15,737 nucleotides of DNA from UBA1172 sp049889655 (GTDB lineage Bacteria; Pseudomonadota; Alphaproteobacteria; Puniceispirillales; UBA1172). The DNA lies in assembly GCA_049889655.1 (NCBI GenBank), contig JBMHCY010000086.1, positions 1-15,737 of the forward strand, in the 5' to 3' direction. Under the pieces are notes generated by a model, which saw nothing but the letters and a program-made list of their open reading frames with translations, searched no databases and was not told the DNA's origin. Below, in pieces: positions 1 to 7,611 of this stretch. The position numbers were made by a program, and so were the translations under genes. Numbering within the stretch: the first letter of the stretch is position 1; each line of letters opens with the position of its first letter.

Positions 1-368
1 AGCACATCACGGGCACGCTGGCCCTGCTCGGCCCGGGGGATGCCTGCCGCATCCATGGCAAAGGCCAGATTCCCCATCAGCGAACGCCGCAACAGCACCG
101 GCCGTTGCAGCATATAGCCGATCCGGGTGATGGCGGCCTCACGCCCGTCCTGATCACAGAATGACCGCGACCCCTGTTCCGGCGGCATCAGCCCGGACAT
201 CACCGCCAGCAGGCTGCTCTTGCCAGCACCGTTGGGCCCGACAATCGCGGTGACGCCAGCCTTGTCAACGGTGAGCGAAACCCGGTCAAGCACGCGCTGG
301 CCGTTGCGGTGGATCACCACATTATCGACGGCGAGACGATAGGCGGCGGGTCTAGTCGATATAGCCAT
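1..368 (-). CDS. tupC: Tungstate/molybdate-type ABC transporter ATP-binding protein (C-terminus beyond window)
   Basis: This is the cytoplasmic ATPase that would power a TupABC-type oxyanion importer. Only the first 122 residues are present, because the gene runs off the left edge. Seen: an ATG at 368-366 that overlaps the end of the permease gene by 17 bases, a typical translational coupling. A Walker A motif GPNGAGKSS lies at residues 44-52 and a Q-loop (GYMLQRP, Gln88) follows. The ABC signature and Walker B would lie outside the window. The ATPase fold alone does not give the substrate. The tungstate/molybdate call rests on the overlapping TupB-like permease. Another oxyanion is possible. 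Confidence 0.85.
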   Translation of the reverse strand, partial: MAISTRPAAYRLAVDNVVIHRNGQRVLDRVSLTVDKAGVTAIVGPNGAGKSSLLAVMSGLMPPEQGSRSFCDQDGREAAITRIGYMLQRPVLLRRSLMGNLAFAMDAAGIPRAEQGQRARDV

Positions 369-1053
369 AGCGGCTTTCCCCCCACCGGCGAACCATCACC
401 ACCAGAAGATTGATGAGCAGCGACAGCGACAGCAGGACAATGCCAAGTGCCATCGCCGCAGCCAGGTTGCCGCGCGATGTTTCCAGCGTGATTGCCGTTG
501 TCAGCACCCGCGTATAGTGGTCGATATTACCGCCGACAATGATCACCGCCCCGACCTCGGCAGTCGCCCGCCCGAACCCGGCCAGCACCACCGTCGCCAG
601 TTCAAACCGGCCATCGATGATCAGCGCCCGGATACGGGCCAACGCCCCCAGCCCCAGCAGCGTGAACTGCTGATCGTATTCACGGGCCAGCAATTCGAGC
701 GTCTGGCGACTCAGGGCGGCGATGATCGGCATGATCAGGATGGTCTGGGCAATGATCATCGCCGTCGGCGTATAGAGCAGTTGCAGAACCCCCAGCGGCC
801 CGGAGTTCGAGATGGTCATATAGACGAACAGGCCGACAACCACCGGCGGCAGCCCCATCATCGTGTTGATGAGGCCAATGACCGCCTGGCGACCGGGAAA
901 ACGCTGGGACGCCAACACCGCGCCCAGCGGCAGCCCGATCAGCGTCGCGATCAGGAGGGCCGTCAGGCTCACATTCATCGACAGCGCGATAATATCCCAG
1001 AGATAGGGATCACCCGAAGTGATCATGGCGAGGGCAAGACCGAGAGATTCCAT
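352..1053 (-). CDS. tupB: Tungstate/molybdate-type ABC transporter permease
   Basis: This is the inner-membrane channel subunit of a TupABC-type importer, 233 residues, a normal length for the family. About five hydrophobic segments are visible (roughly residues 21-48, 56-80, 92-115, 150-172 and 200-222). TupB-like blocks stand out: a GLPPVVVGL segment with SGPLG near residues 67-88, AEVGAVIIVGGNI near 165-177, and LETSRGNL near 190-197. The EAA loop region (about 128-148) is degenerate. The ribosome site before the chosen ATG is weak, and an internal ATG at residue 10 is an alternative start. tupC overlaps its end. The binding-protein gene tupA is not upstream. That place is taken by a terminator and an unrelated peptide-type transporter, so tupA must be beyond the left edge or elsewhere. 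Confidence 0.85.
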   Translation of the reverse strand: MESLGLALAMITSGDPYLWDIIALSMNVSLTALLIATLIGLPLGAVLASQRFPGRQAVIGLINTMMGLPPVVVGLFVYMTISNSGPLGVLQLLYTPTAMIIAQTILIMPIIAALSRQTLELLAREYDQQFTLLGLGALARIRALIIDGRFELATVVLAGFGRATAEVGAVIIVGGNIDHYTRVLTTAITLETSRGNLAAAMALGIVLLSLSLLINLLVVMVRRWGESRYGYID

Positions 1054-1089
1054 GCCTTATCCATGCCCGAAACCACCCGGTACTGCAAG

Positions 1090-1118
1090 AAAAACGCGGA
1101 CACCCGAAGGTGTCCGCG
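1090..1118 (-). terminator. Rho-independent terminator with UUCG tetraloop
   Basis: Read on the minus strand, a perfect 10-bp stem (1095-1104 with 1109-1118) closes a C(TTCG)G tetraloop and is followed directly by TTTTTCTT. It lies 25 bases past the stop codon of the substrate-binding protein gene. It would end that operon before tupB. It is one of the clearest signals in the window. Confidence 0.93.
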
Positions 1119-1143
1119 CCCGAAAGATAAAGAACGGGGAGGT

Positions 1144-2691
1144 TTAGGCCATCCACCAGTTCTTACAGATACGGGAGTTGTCCAGCATCCAGAGGTTACC
1201 AACATCGGGGCCATGCGCCAGTTTGGTCGAATGGGCATCGATGTAGTTGGCGAACATTGGGATGATGGTTGCGCCTTCTTCCGAGACGATCTGCTGCATT
1301 TCGGTGTAGATTTCACGACGCTTGTTGCTGTCGAGTTCTGCACGGCCTTCGAGCAGGAGGCTCTGGAAACGGTCGTCGTCCCAGCCGGTATCATTCCACG
1401 GCACACCACGCTCATAGGCGGTGGAGAACATCCAGTCCTCGGTGGCACGACCGGACCAGTAACACGCACACCAAGGCTTTTTCAGCCAGACGTTGGACCA
1501 GTAACCGTCAGCCGGTTCCTGAACAACGTTGATGTTGATCCCGGCAGCCTTGGCGGAGTTCTGATACAGCAGTGCCGCATCGACAGCCCCGTTGAACGCG
1601 GCGTCGGAAGCCGACAGATCAATGTTCAGCGAGGACATCCCAGCCTGCTTGAGGTGGAACTTGGCCTTGTCCGGATCATAGGACAGCTGCGTCAGCTCAT
1701 TGGCCACGTACTGGTTGGCCGGGCCGATCGGCGTATCGTTGCCGATTGCACCGTGACCCTGGAGAACCTTGGCCACCATTTCTTCCCGGTTACAGGCGTA
1801 TTTCAGGGCCTTACGGACATTGACGTCACCGAAAGGCTCAACACCGACCAGCATCGGGAAGGTGTACTGCATGTTGCCGGTCACTTCGACGATCTTGACC
1901 ATCGGGTTGGCCTTGGCCAGCGGAATGGTCTTCTTGTCCATGGCGTTGATAGCGTCGACCTGGCCCGTCATCAGGGCGTTGGTGCGGGCGGCATCATCGT
2001 TAATGGCAATGGCTTCGATTTCATCGAACCAGCCGGAGCTGTCAGCCATGTAGTGATCATCGACACGCTTGACCACGGCGCGAACGCCCGGGTCGAAGCT
2101 GATGACACGATACGGGCCGGTCCCGATACCCTTGGCAATCGCTTCTTCGATCATGCCGGCCGGATACATCAGAATGTGATAATCGGAGAGCAGATACGGG
2201 AAGTCGGCGTTGCCGGATTTCAGGGTCAGTTCAACTTCGTGGCTGTTGACCTTCTTCATTTCGGTGATGGCAGCAACGATCGGCTTGGCCGCGGACTTGG
2301 CGCCTTCGGCGACGTGGATGTTGAGCGATGCCAGAACGTCATCGGCACCGAAATCCTTGCCGTTGTGGAACTTAACACCCTTGCGGAGCTTGAAGGTCCA
2401 GACCTTGGCGTCCGGGGATGCTGTCCAGCTTTCAGCCAGTTCGCCTGTCAGCTCACCGTTGGACTGAACCTTGGTGAGGCAGTCGAAGACACAGCCGTGG
2501 GCCATGTTGATCATGTAGCTGTCGGAATGGGTCCGGCCGTCCCAGGTGTCCGAGGTGTTGGCCCCTTTGAGGCCAAGACGCAGCGAACCGCCACGCTTCG
2601 GCGCAGCCATTGCCGGTGCCCCTGTCGCTGCGAGGACACCAGCGGCAGCTGTGCCTTGCATCAGGGAACGTCTGCTAAGATTGAATTCCAT
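1144..2691 (-). CDS. Oligopeptide-type ABC transporter substrate-binding protein (SBP_bac_5), Tat-exported
   Basis: This is the periplasmic binding protein of the importer encoded just upstream. It belongs to the DppA/OppA family (cluster C), is 515 residues long, and shows the family block GELAESWTASPDAKVWTFKL followed by a KGVKFHNGK stretch. The N-terminus has a twin-arginine signal: SRRSLM, a hydrophobic stretch, then a likely AMA cleavage site near residue 28. Export of the folded protein is therefore likely. The ORF is open 27 codons further upstream, but GGGAGG at 2703-2698 fixes the start at one of two adjacent ATGs (2694 or 2691). 2691 has the better 6-base spacing. Family members bind peptides, opines, nickel complexes or other small ligands, and the substrate cannot be read from sequence. 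It is the last gene of its operon and may also have its own promoter. Confidence 0.93.
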   Translation of the reverse strand: MEFNLSRRSLMQGTAAAGVLAATGAPAMAAPKRGGSLRLGLKGANTSDTWDGRTHSDSYMINMAHGCVFDCLTKVQSNGELTGELAESWTASPDAKVWTFKLRKGVKFHNGKDFGADDVLASLNIHVAEGAKSAAKPIVAAITEMKKVNSHEVELTLKSGNADFPYLLSDYHILMYPAGMIEEAIAKGIGTGPYRVISFDPGVRAVVKRVDDHYMADSSGWFDEIEAIAINDDAARTNALMTGQVDAINAMDKKTIPLAKANPMVKIVEVTGNMQYTFPMLVGVEPFGDVNVRKALKYACNREEMVAKVLQGHGAIGNDTPIGPANQYVANELTQLSYDPDKAKFHLKQAGMSSLNIDLSASDAAFNGAVDAALLYQNSAKAAGININVVQEPADGYWSNVWLKKPWCACYWSGRATEDWMFSTAYERGVPWNDTGWDDDRFQSLLLEGRAELDSNKRREIYTEMQQIVSEEGATIIPMFANYIDAHSTKLAHGPDVGNLWMLDNSRICKNWWMA

Positions 2692-2697
2692 CATTTT

Positions 2698-2703
2698 CCT
2701 CCC
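2698..2703 (-). promoter_or_regulatory. Shine-Dalgarno site deciding the start of the binding protein
   Basis: The minus strand reads GGGAGG, three bases before the ATG at 2694 and six before the ATG at 2691. This rules out the longer reading frame starting at 2772 and places the Tat signal at the true N-terminus. Confidence 0.8.
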
Positions 2704-2713
2704 ATGGAAATTG

Positions 2714-2729
2714 TCAGGTATACACCTGA
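2714..2729 (-). promoter_or_regulatory. Dyad in the leader of the binding-protein gene
   Basis: TCAGGT, four bases, then ACCTGA forms an inverted repeat. With one wobble pair it extends to 8 bp. It sits between the proposed promoter and the ribosome site of the binding-protein gene. It could be an operator or a 5' mRNA stem that raises expression of this subunit over the rest of the operon. No regulator can be assigned. Confidence 0.4.
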
Positions 2730-2744
2730 TAACATTACTAATTG

Positions 2745-2772
2745 AGTATGACAGATATTTTGCACCCGTCAA
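2745..2772 (-). promoter_or_regulatory. Possible internal promoter for the binding-protein gene
   Basis: On the minus strand TTGACG (2772-2767) and CATACT (2750-2745) are separated by 16 bases and lie just after the stop codon of the ATPase gene. They match 5 of 6 and 4 of 6 positions of the sigma-70 consensus. Prediction only. Confidence 0.35.
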
Positions 2773-2774
2773 CG

Positions 2775-4430
2775 CTATCGCATCTTCGTGACTGCTGCAT
2801 CGCCGATGTTTTCAACTCCCCTTTGTTCAAGAAGGTTATCGAGCCAGTCCTTGTCCATTTCGGGCACGGAACTGAGCAACAGGTCGGTATAGGGATGGTG
2901 CGGCGGGGTGAACATTTTGTCCTTGGGCCCCTGTTCGACAACATCTCCATCCTTCATCACCACAACCTCGTCTGCGATAGCACGGACTGTTGAAAGGTCA
3001 TGGGTGATGAACATATAGGCCAATCCCATCTGATCCTGAAGATTGGCAAGCAGTTTCAGAATCCCCTCCGCCACAAGCTGATCAAGGGCTGAGGTGACTT
3101 CATCGCAGATAATGAATTCGGGTTCCGCCGCAAGTGCCCGGGCGATCCCGATCCGCTGTTTCTGGCCCCCGGAAAGTTCCGTCGGCAGGCGGTTGTAGAA
3201 TTCCGCCGGGTCGAGCTCAATTTGCTCAAAAAGGGTGTAAACCTTGCGCTTCTTTTCCTCGCCCTTGAGCCCGAGATAGAATTCCACCGGCCGGCCGATG
3301 ATTTCAGACACTTTCATCCGCGGGTTCAGCGCCGTATCGGCCATCTGATAGATCATCTGGATCTGGCGCAGCTGATCACGGCTGCGCTGGCGATAATCGG
3401 CGGGCAGCACCTCACCGTTATTGAGGATCTGGCCGGAAAGCGGCGGCAGCAGACCGGTGATGCAGCGGGCGGCTGTGGATTTGCCGGAACCGGATTCCCC
3501 CACCACGGCGACCGTTCGTTCACGGTGGATCGAGAACGATACATCGTTGAGCACAGGAACCTTGCCATAGGCGGCGGTGACATTTTCCATGGAGATTACC
3601 GGCACATCGGATTTCTTGGCCTTCGGCTTCTGCTTGCGCTGGAAGCTCCGCACCGCCCAGAGTGATTTGGTGTATTCCTCTTTCGGGGATTTCAGCATTT
3701 TGGCGGTGGTGGCCTCTTCGACCTCATCACCGCGCAGCAGCACCTTGATCCGGTCAGCCATTTGCGCCACGACAGCCAGATCATGGGTGATATAGATCGC
3801 CGCAGTGTTGAACTGGGCAACGATATCCCGGATCGCTGCAAGAACCTCGATCTGGGTGGTCACATCAAGGGCGGTTGTCGGTTCATCAAAGATGATCAGA
3901 TCAGGCCGACACGACATCGCCATCGCGGTCATGGCCCGCTGCAACTGCCCGCCGGAAACCTGATGCGGGTAACGGAAGCCGATCTCTTCAGGATTGGGCA
4001 GGCGCAGCCGCCGGTAGAGATCAACAGCATCCTGTTCGGATTCAGCCCGGGGCATGACATTGTGCATCGCCGGAGCTTCACTGTGCTGCTTGATGATCCG
4101 ATGCGCCGGGTTGAATGATGCTGCCGCAGACTGTGCGACATAGGCGATTCGCGAGCCGAGCAGATCACGTTTCTGCTGCGGGCTGGCCGTGATCAGGTCC
4201 ATGCCGTCAAAATTGACTTCGCCGCCTGTGATATGGCAGCCGTCCCGGGTAAAGCCCATGGCCGCCAGACCAAGCGTCGATTTACCGGCCCCCGATTCAC
4301 CGATCAGCCCGAGCACTTCCCCCCGATGCAGATCGAGATCGACACCGTTGATGATCGGCACAACCTTTTCATCGGTGATGCCGATGATTTCCAGATTCTT
4401 GATACGGACAAGAAGGTCTTTTTTTGCCAT
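2775..4430 (-). CDS. Oligopeptide-type ABC transporter, fused double ATP-binding protein
   Basis: One 551-residue polypeptide carries both nucleotide-binding domains that are separate DppD and DppF proteins in many bacteria. Domain 1 has Walker A GESGAGKST (44-52), signature VSGGQ (158-162), Walker B with FDEPT (181-185) and switch His216. Domain 2 has Walker A GESGSGKST (311-319), signature LSGGQ (419-423), Walker B with ICDEVT (441-446) and His477. Both domains look catalytically complete. A lysine-rich linker (about 264-275) joins them. The C-terminus has the HHPYTDLLL stretch usual for peptide transporter ATPases. A strong AAGGAG site precedes the ATG, and only three bases separate it from the upstream permease stop. 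It would energise import through the two permeases. Confidence 0.95.
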   Translation of the reverse strand: MAKKDLLVRIKNLEIIGITDEKVVPIINGVDLDLHRGEVLGLIGESGAGKSTLGLAAMGFTRDGCHITGGEVNFDGMDLITASPQQKRDLLGSRIAYVAQSAAASFNPAHRIIKQHSEAPAMHNVMPRAESEQDAVDLYRRLRLPNPEEIGFRYPHQVSGGQLQRAMTAMAMSCRPDLIIFDEPTTALDVTTQIEVLAAIRDIVAQFNTAAIYITHDLAVVAQMADRIKVLLRGDEVEEATTAKMLKSPKEEYTKSLWAVRSFQRKQKPKAKKSDVPVISMENVTAAYGKVPVLNDVSFSIHRERTVAVVGESGSGKSTAARCITGLLPPLSGQILNNGEVLPADYRQRSRDQLRQIQMIYQMADTALNPRMKVSEIIGRPVEFYLGLKGEEKKRKVYTLFEQIELDPAEFYNRLPTELSGGQKQRIGIARALAAEPEFIICDEVTSALDQLVAEGILKLLANLQDQMGLAYMFITHDLSTVRAIADEVVVMKDGDVVEQGPKDKMFTPPHHPYTDLLLSSVPEMDKDWLDNLLEQRGVENIGDAAVTKMR

Positions 4431-4433
4431 GAC

Positions 4434-5669
4434 CTACTCCTTGAGCCCTGAAGACCGGTGCAGCATCCAGTCGACGACAAAGTTCACCGCCACCGTCAGC
4501 AGGGCAATAGCCCCGGCAGCAAGCAGCGGCAATGTTGCTGTCAGCGGACTGAACGCCGCAAAATTGATGAATTGCGAGAGATCCTTCACCATTGTCCCCC
4601 AGTCGGCAAGCGGCGGCTGGATACCGATGCCGAGGAACGACAGCGCGGCAATGGTCAGGAAGACGAAGCAGAAGCGCAGGCCAAATTCAGAAAGCAGCGG
4701 CGCATATGCATTCGGCAGGATTTCCTTGAACACCAGATAGGCCAGGTTTTCACCCCGCAGTTTGGCGGCTTCGAAGAAATCCATGACAACGATGTTCATC
4801 CCTACGGCACGCGACAGACGGAAGACACGGGTTGAATCCAGGACCGCGATGATCACCACCATATAGACGGTCAGCAGCGACCGCTCGGAACCGGCCCAGG
4901 CGGTGGCGATGGTCATCAGCAGCAGGGCGAAGATCAGCTGCGGGATGGCCATCAGCATATCGACAAAACGCGAGACCAGCTGGTCAAACCAGCCACCCAG
5001 CGTTGCCGCCAGAAACCCGAATGTGGTGCCGATGAAAAAGGCAAGACAGGTCGTCGCAAAGGCAATGCCGACCGTGTTCTGCGCCCCATAGATGAGCCGT
5101 GAGAGAATATCCCGGCCGATCTGGTCTGTCCCCAGCGGATGGTCGGGATCACCCCCCAGTGCCGGGTCACCCCCGGGCAGCAGGTTGACGCGCTCGAAAA
5201 TATCAGCCTGCCCGTAGGGCGCGATGAAATCGGCAAAGATCGACAGCACTGCGTAAACAAGGATCGTCAGCAAGCCGAAGGAAGCGGTCAGCGGCATCTG
5301 GCGGAACATCTTGCGCGACCATTCCGTGCCGACCATGCGGCCGAGGAATCTGAAAATGAAACCGGCGATACCGAACATGAAAATACCGTTGATCAGCCAC
5401 GGCAGGAACGGCAGCCGGGTCCCGCCAAAAAAGGAGACCGCCTTATACCATTCCGGCATGGCGGCCCCGAGGCTGTAGCCGATGTAGTAATCGGCGATCA
5501 TCACCACGGTCATCACCATCACCACATAGCCGAAGATTACCACAACCCCGGCGTTCTTGAGCCTGTCACGGATCATCCCTTCAGGCAGCATCGGGGCAAG
5601 CCGGTCAATAACGACACTGGCCCCGATCATCCCGGCGATCCAGATCAAGAATTCCATAGAACCTGTCAT
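4434..5669 (-). CDS. Oligopeptide-type ABC transporter permease II (DppC-like) with long N-terminal membrane extension
   Basis: This inner-membrane channel subunit has 411 residues, against roughly 280-300 for usual DppC/OppC proteins. The canonical permease starts near residue 115 and shows HPLGTDQIGRDILSRLIYG (178-195), an EAA-type loop EAAKLRGENLAYLVFKEILPN, and the SFLGIGIQPPLADWG block near the end. Before it lies about 110 residues with three extra hydrophobic segments (about 5-20, 41-68 and 87-109). I know of no assigned role for them. The gene starts ten bases after the stop of permease I with an AGGGGG-type ribosome site. An internal ATG at residue 5 is possible, but cannot remove the extension. 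Confidence 0.92.
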   Translation of the reverse strand: MTGSMEFLIWIAGMIGASVVIDRLAPMLPEGMIRDRLKNAGVVVIFGYVVMVMTVVMIADYYIGYSLGAAMPEWYKAVSFFGGTRLPFLPWLINGIFMFGIAGFIFRFLGRMVGTEWSRKMFRQMPLTASFGLLTILVYAVLSIFADFIAPYGQADIFERVNLLPGGDPALGGDPDHPLGTDQIGRDILSRLIYGAQNTVGIAFATTCLAFFIGTTFGFLAATLGGWFDQLVSRFVDMLMAIPQLIFALLLMTIATAWAGSERSLLTVYMVVIIAVLDSTRVFRLSRAVGMNIVVMDFFEAAKLRGENLAYLVFKEILPNAYAPLLSEFGLRFCFVFLTIAALSFLGIGIQPPLADWGTMVKDLSQFINFAAFSPLTATLPLLAAGAIALLTVAVNFVVDWMLHRSSGLKE

Positions 5670-5679
5670 GACCAGCCCC

Positions 5680-6678
5680 CTATTTCGGATGCCTGAGGCG
5701 TGGGTTGGAAAGGATGGCCATGATATCCGCCGTCAGGTTGAGCAAAATATAGGCCGCAGCAAAGACGAGACAGCAGGCCTGAACCACCGGAATATCCCTG
5801 ATCTTGACGCTGTCCACGAACAGCTGGCCGATGCCGGGATAGACGAACACCACCTCAACCACCACAACACCGGTGATCAGGAAGGCAAGGTTCAGCGCGA
5901 TCACATTGATGATCGGGGCGAGGGCATTGGGCAGAGCATGAAACATGATCACCCGGAACGGGCTCAGCCCCTTCAGCCGGGCCATTTCGATAAAGGGCGA
6001 GGCCAGCAGGTTGATAATCGCCGCCCGGGTCATCCGCATCATATGCGCGGTCACCACCAGCGTCAGCGTCAAGGCGGGCAGCATGGTCTTTTCCAGCCTT
6101 TCGACAAACGCCATCCCGTCATAAATATTGGAAAGCGATGGCAGCAGCGGATTAAGCACAGCCAGGATCAGGATCAGGATATAGGCGAGGAAGAATTCCG
6201 GGGAGGAAATCGAGGTCAGCGTGGCGATATTGGCAACACGGTCAAAAACCGAATTGCGATAGAGCGCCGCCAGCACCCCGATGAACAGCGAGATCGGCAC
6301 CGCGACCATCGCCGTCACCCCGGCAAGGAAGATGGTGTTGTTGAAGCGAGGGGCCAGTTTATCAGCCACGGAGCCAAAATTCGCGCTCGCTGTGCTGCCG
6401 CCATAGGCGCTGAAATTGGCCTCGGCAAAACTGTTGCCGAAATCGCCCTGCAGAACACCGAACAGCCAGGTGAAATAGCGTTCGACAAACGGCTGGTTGA
6501 GCCCCAGATCACGGCGAATTGCCTCAACCGCTTCCGGCGTCGCACCCTGGCCGAGGATTGCCTCGGCAAAATCGCCCGGCAACAGGTTTACCGCACAGAA
6601 AATAAGGATAGAAACCATCAAAAGCGTCACCAGCCCGAGGCCAAGCCGCTTCAGTATGATCGTCAGAATTCCGCCCAC
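5680..6678 (-). CDS. Oligopeptide-type ABC transporter permease I (DppB-like)
   Basis: This is an inner-membrane channel subunit of the peptide/opine/nickel importer family. With the start chosen here it has 332 residues, normal for DppB. Seen: a first membrane helix right after the start, the LLPGDFAEAILG block, an EAA loop around EMARLKGLSPFRVIMFHALPN, and the FVYPGIGQLFVDSV block. The reading frame is open upstream to a GTG at 6726. I prefer the GTG at 6676-6678, which has GGGG five bases upstream and places the N-terminus directly before the first helix. The extra 16 residues of the long form would be lysine- and asparagine-rich and encoded by AT-rich sequence containing a palindrome, which looks non-coding. 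Confidence 0.88.
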   Translation of the reverse strand: MGGILTIILKRLGLGLVTLLMVSILIFCAVNLLPGDFAEAILGQGATPEAVEAIRRDLGLNQPFVERYFTWLFGVLQGDFGNSFAEANFSAYGGSTASANFGSVADKLAPRFNNTIFLAGVTAMVAVPISLFIGVLAALYRNSVFDRVANIATLTSISSPEFFLAYILILILAVLNPLLPSLSNIYDGMAFVERLEKTMLPALTLTLVVTAHMMRMTRAAIINLLASPFIEMARLKGLSPFRVIMFHALPNALAPIINVIALNLAFLITGVVVVEVVFVYPGIGQLFVDSVKIRDIPVVQACCLVFAAAYILLNLTADIMAILSNPRLRHPK

Positions 6679-6696
6679 GTTTTCCCCACTTTTTTT

Positions 6697-6710
6697 ATCG
6701 GTTAACCGAT
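6697..6710. repeat. 14-bp perfect palindrome in the leader of permease I
   Basis: ATCGGTTAACCGAT is a perfect 14-bp palindrome flanked by A/T runs on both sides. It lies 18 bases before the preferred permease I start. It looks like an operator for a dimeric regulator, or a small mRNA stem. The A-run follows it on the transcribed minus strand, so it is not an intrinsic terminator for this operon. Confidence 0.5.
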
Positions 6711-6721
6711 TTATTTTTCCA

Positions 6722-6747
6722 ATCACCCTATCGCATTACAGGGTGAT
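6722..6747 (-). repeat. Intercistronic hairpin after the TIM-barrel gene
   Basis: ATCACCCT and AGGGTGAT pair over 8 bp around a 10-base loop, starting one base after the TIM-barrel stop codon. No T-run follows, so it is probably an mRNA processing or stability stem separating the enzyme part of the operon from the transporter part. Confidence 0.5.
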
Positions 6748-6748
6748 G

Positions 6749-7597
6749 TCAAACGTCTTCTTGTTCTAATTCTTCCCAGATTTCGGAGACCCATTGACGG
6801 ATCAGCAGGGCTTCTTCCCAGCGGTTGGACATCTCCCTGCCGCGGGCGTCGGTCATGGCGTATTCAGGCGGCCCCAGCTCGCAGAGAAAAACGCAATCGC
6901 CGGTCGCATTGCGCGCCCGCCAGCTGGCCAGGCCTTCACGCCACCAGCCCTTGAAGAGCTCGACCCATTTCTGATGCTGGGGGAAATCGAGTTGCAGCTG
7001 AATCTGCTGGCGGCTCGCCACCCGGCCCTGAAAACTGTCGGAGCGTTCCAGCACCCGGCTGATCATCCCCATCTCATGGCGTTGCAGCGGGTGCTTGAAT
7101 TCCCGATCGACAACATAATGTGAAAGATCGGCACAGAGCCGCATTTCGGGAATGGCATCAAGCAGCGACAGGGTGGTGAAAAGATCATTGGTGATGCAGT
7201 TGCGATGCGTTTCGAACTGCACCGGCATACCGATCTCATCCCCCATATCCATCCACCGCCGGATGACCGGGATCATGCCATCGACCGATACCGGCATGAC
7301 CTGGCCGATGACATCGACGAAAGGCCCGCCGAAATCCTTTGCCATGATCAGGGTCTCGCGCAGGCTTTCGACTGTCTTGGGGAAAGCCACGATCAACGGC
7401 GTCAGCCCGCGTTTGGCCATCAGCGGCTGGACTTCCCGGGCCTGCGCCACATCACCGGCCCCCAGATCGAGCGCCATGCCGTCATACCCGGCATCGGCGA
7501 CCATTGCGCAAATATCGTCATACGGCAGGGTGATGCCCCGGTCGTCATGCGGCATCATCGCCCAGAGCGATGTGTAGAAATGCAGCCGCCGGGTCAT
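6749..7597 (-). CDS. Sugar-phosphate isomerase/epimerase-like TIM-barrel protein
   Basis: This 282-residue soluble protein of the xylose-isomerase-like TIM-barrel (AP endonuclease 2) superfamily has no definite substrate. Seen: an early barrel strand with GYDGMALDLG (37-46), FETHRN (128-133, likely metal ligand Glu129), CADLSHYV (155-162, Asp157 and His160) and CELGPPEYA (239-247, Glu240). These fit a divalent-metal site. The histidine usually found on strand 7 is not obvious: the corresponding stretch (about 192-200) has Arg and Gln instead. The frame is open to 7660, but the ATG at 7597 has GGTGG just before it and leaves a clean 14-base gap to the desaturase. Family members often act on hydroxylated or keto catabolites, so it may process the product of the neighbouring oxygenase (inference). 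Confidence 0.85.
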   Translation of the reverse strand: MTRRLHFYTSLWAMMPHDDRGITLPYDDICAMVADAGYDGMALDLGAGDVAQAREVQPLMAKRGLTPLIVAFPKTVESLRETLIMAKDFGGPFVDVIGQVMPVSVDGMIPVIRRWMDMGDEIGMPVQFETHRNCITNDLFTTLSLLDAIPEMRLCADLSHYVVDREFKHPLQRHEMGMISRVLERSDSFQGRVASRQQIQLQLDFPQHQKWVELFKGWWREGLASWRARNATGDCVFLCELGPPEYAMTDARGREMSNRWEEALLIRQWVSEIWEELEQEDV

Positions 7598-7611
7598 CTC
7601 ACCACCCCCGG

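Noticed and set aside
517..2745. A 742-codon open frame on the plus strand
   Set aside because: It lies antisense to tupB and the binding-protein gene, is low in complexity and rich in Arg, Gly, His and Asp, and shows no family motif. It is a GC-rich shadow of the real genes.
5557..6705. A 382-codon open frame on the plus strand
   Set aside because: It is antisense to permease I and the end of permease II, and its Arg/Gln/His-rich composition is that of a shadow frame.
6697..6710. Intrinsic terminator at the palindrome before permease I
   Set aside because: On the transcribed strand the stem is followed by A residues. The T-run is on the other strand, where no gene ends.
6679..6726. A 16-residue N-terminal extension of permease I from a GTG at 6726
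   Set aside because: The stretch is AT-rich, contains a 14-bp palindrome and overlaps a hairpin, while a later GTG has a better ribosome site and lies directly before the first membrane helix.
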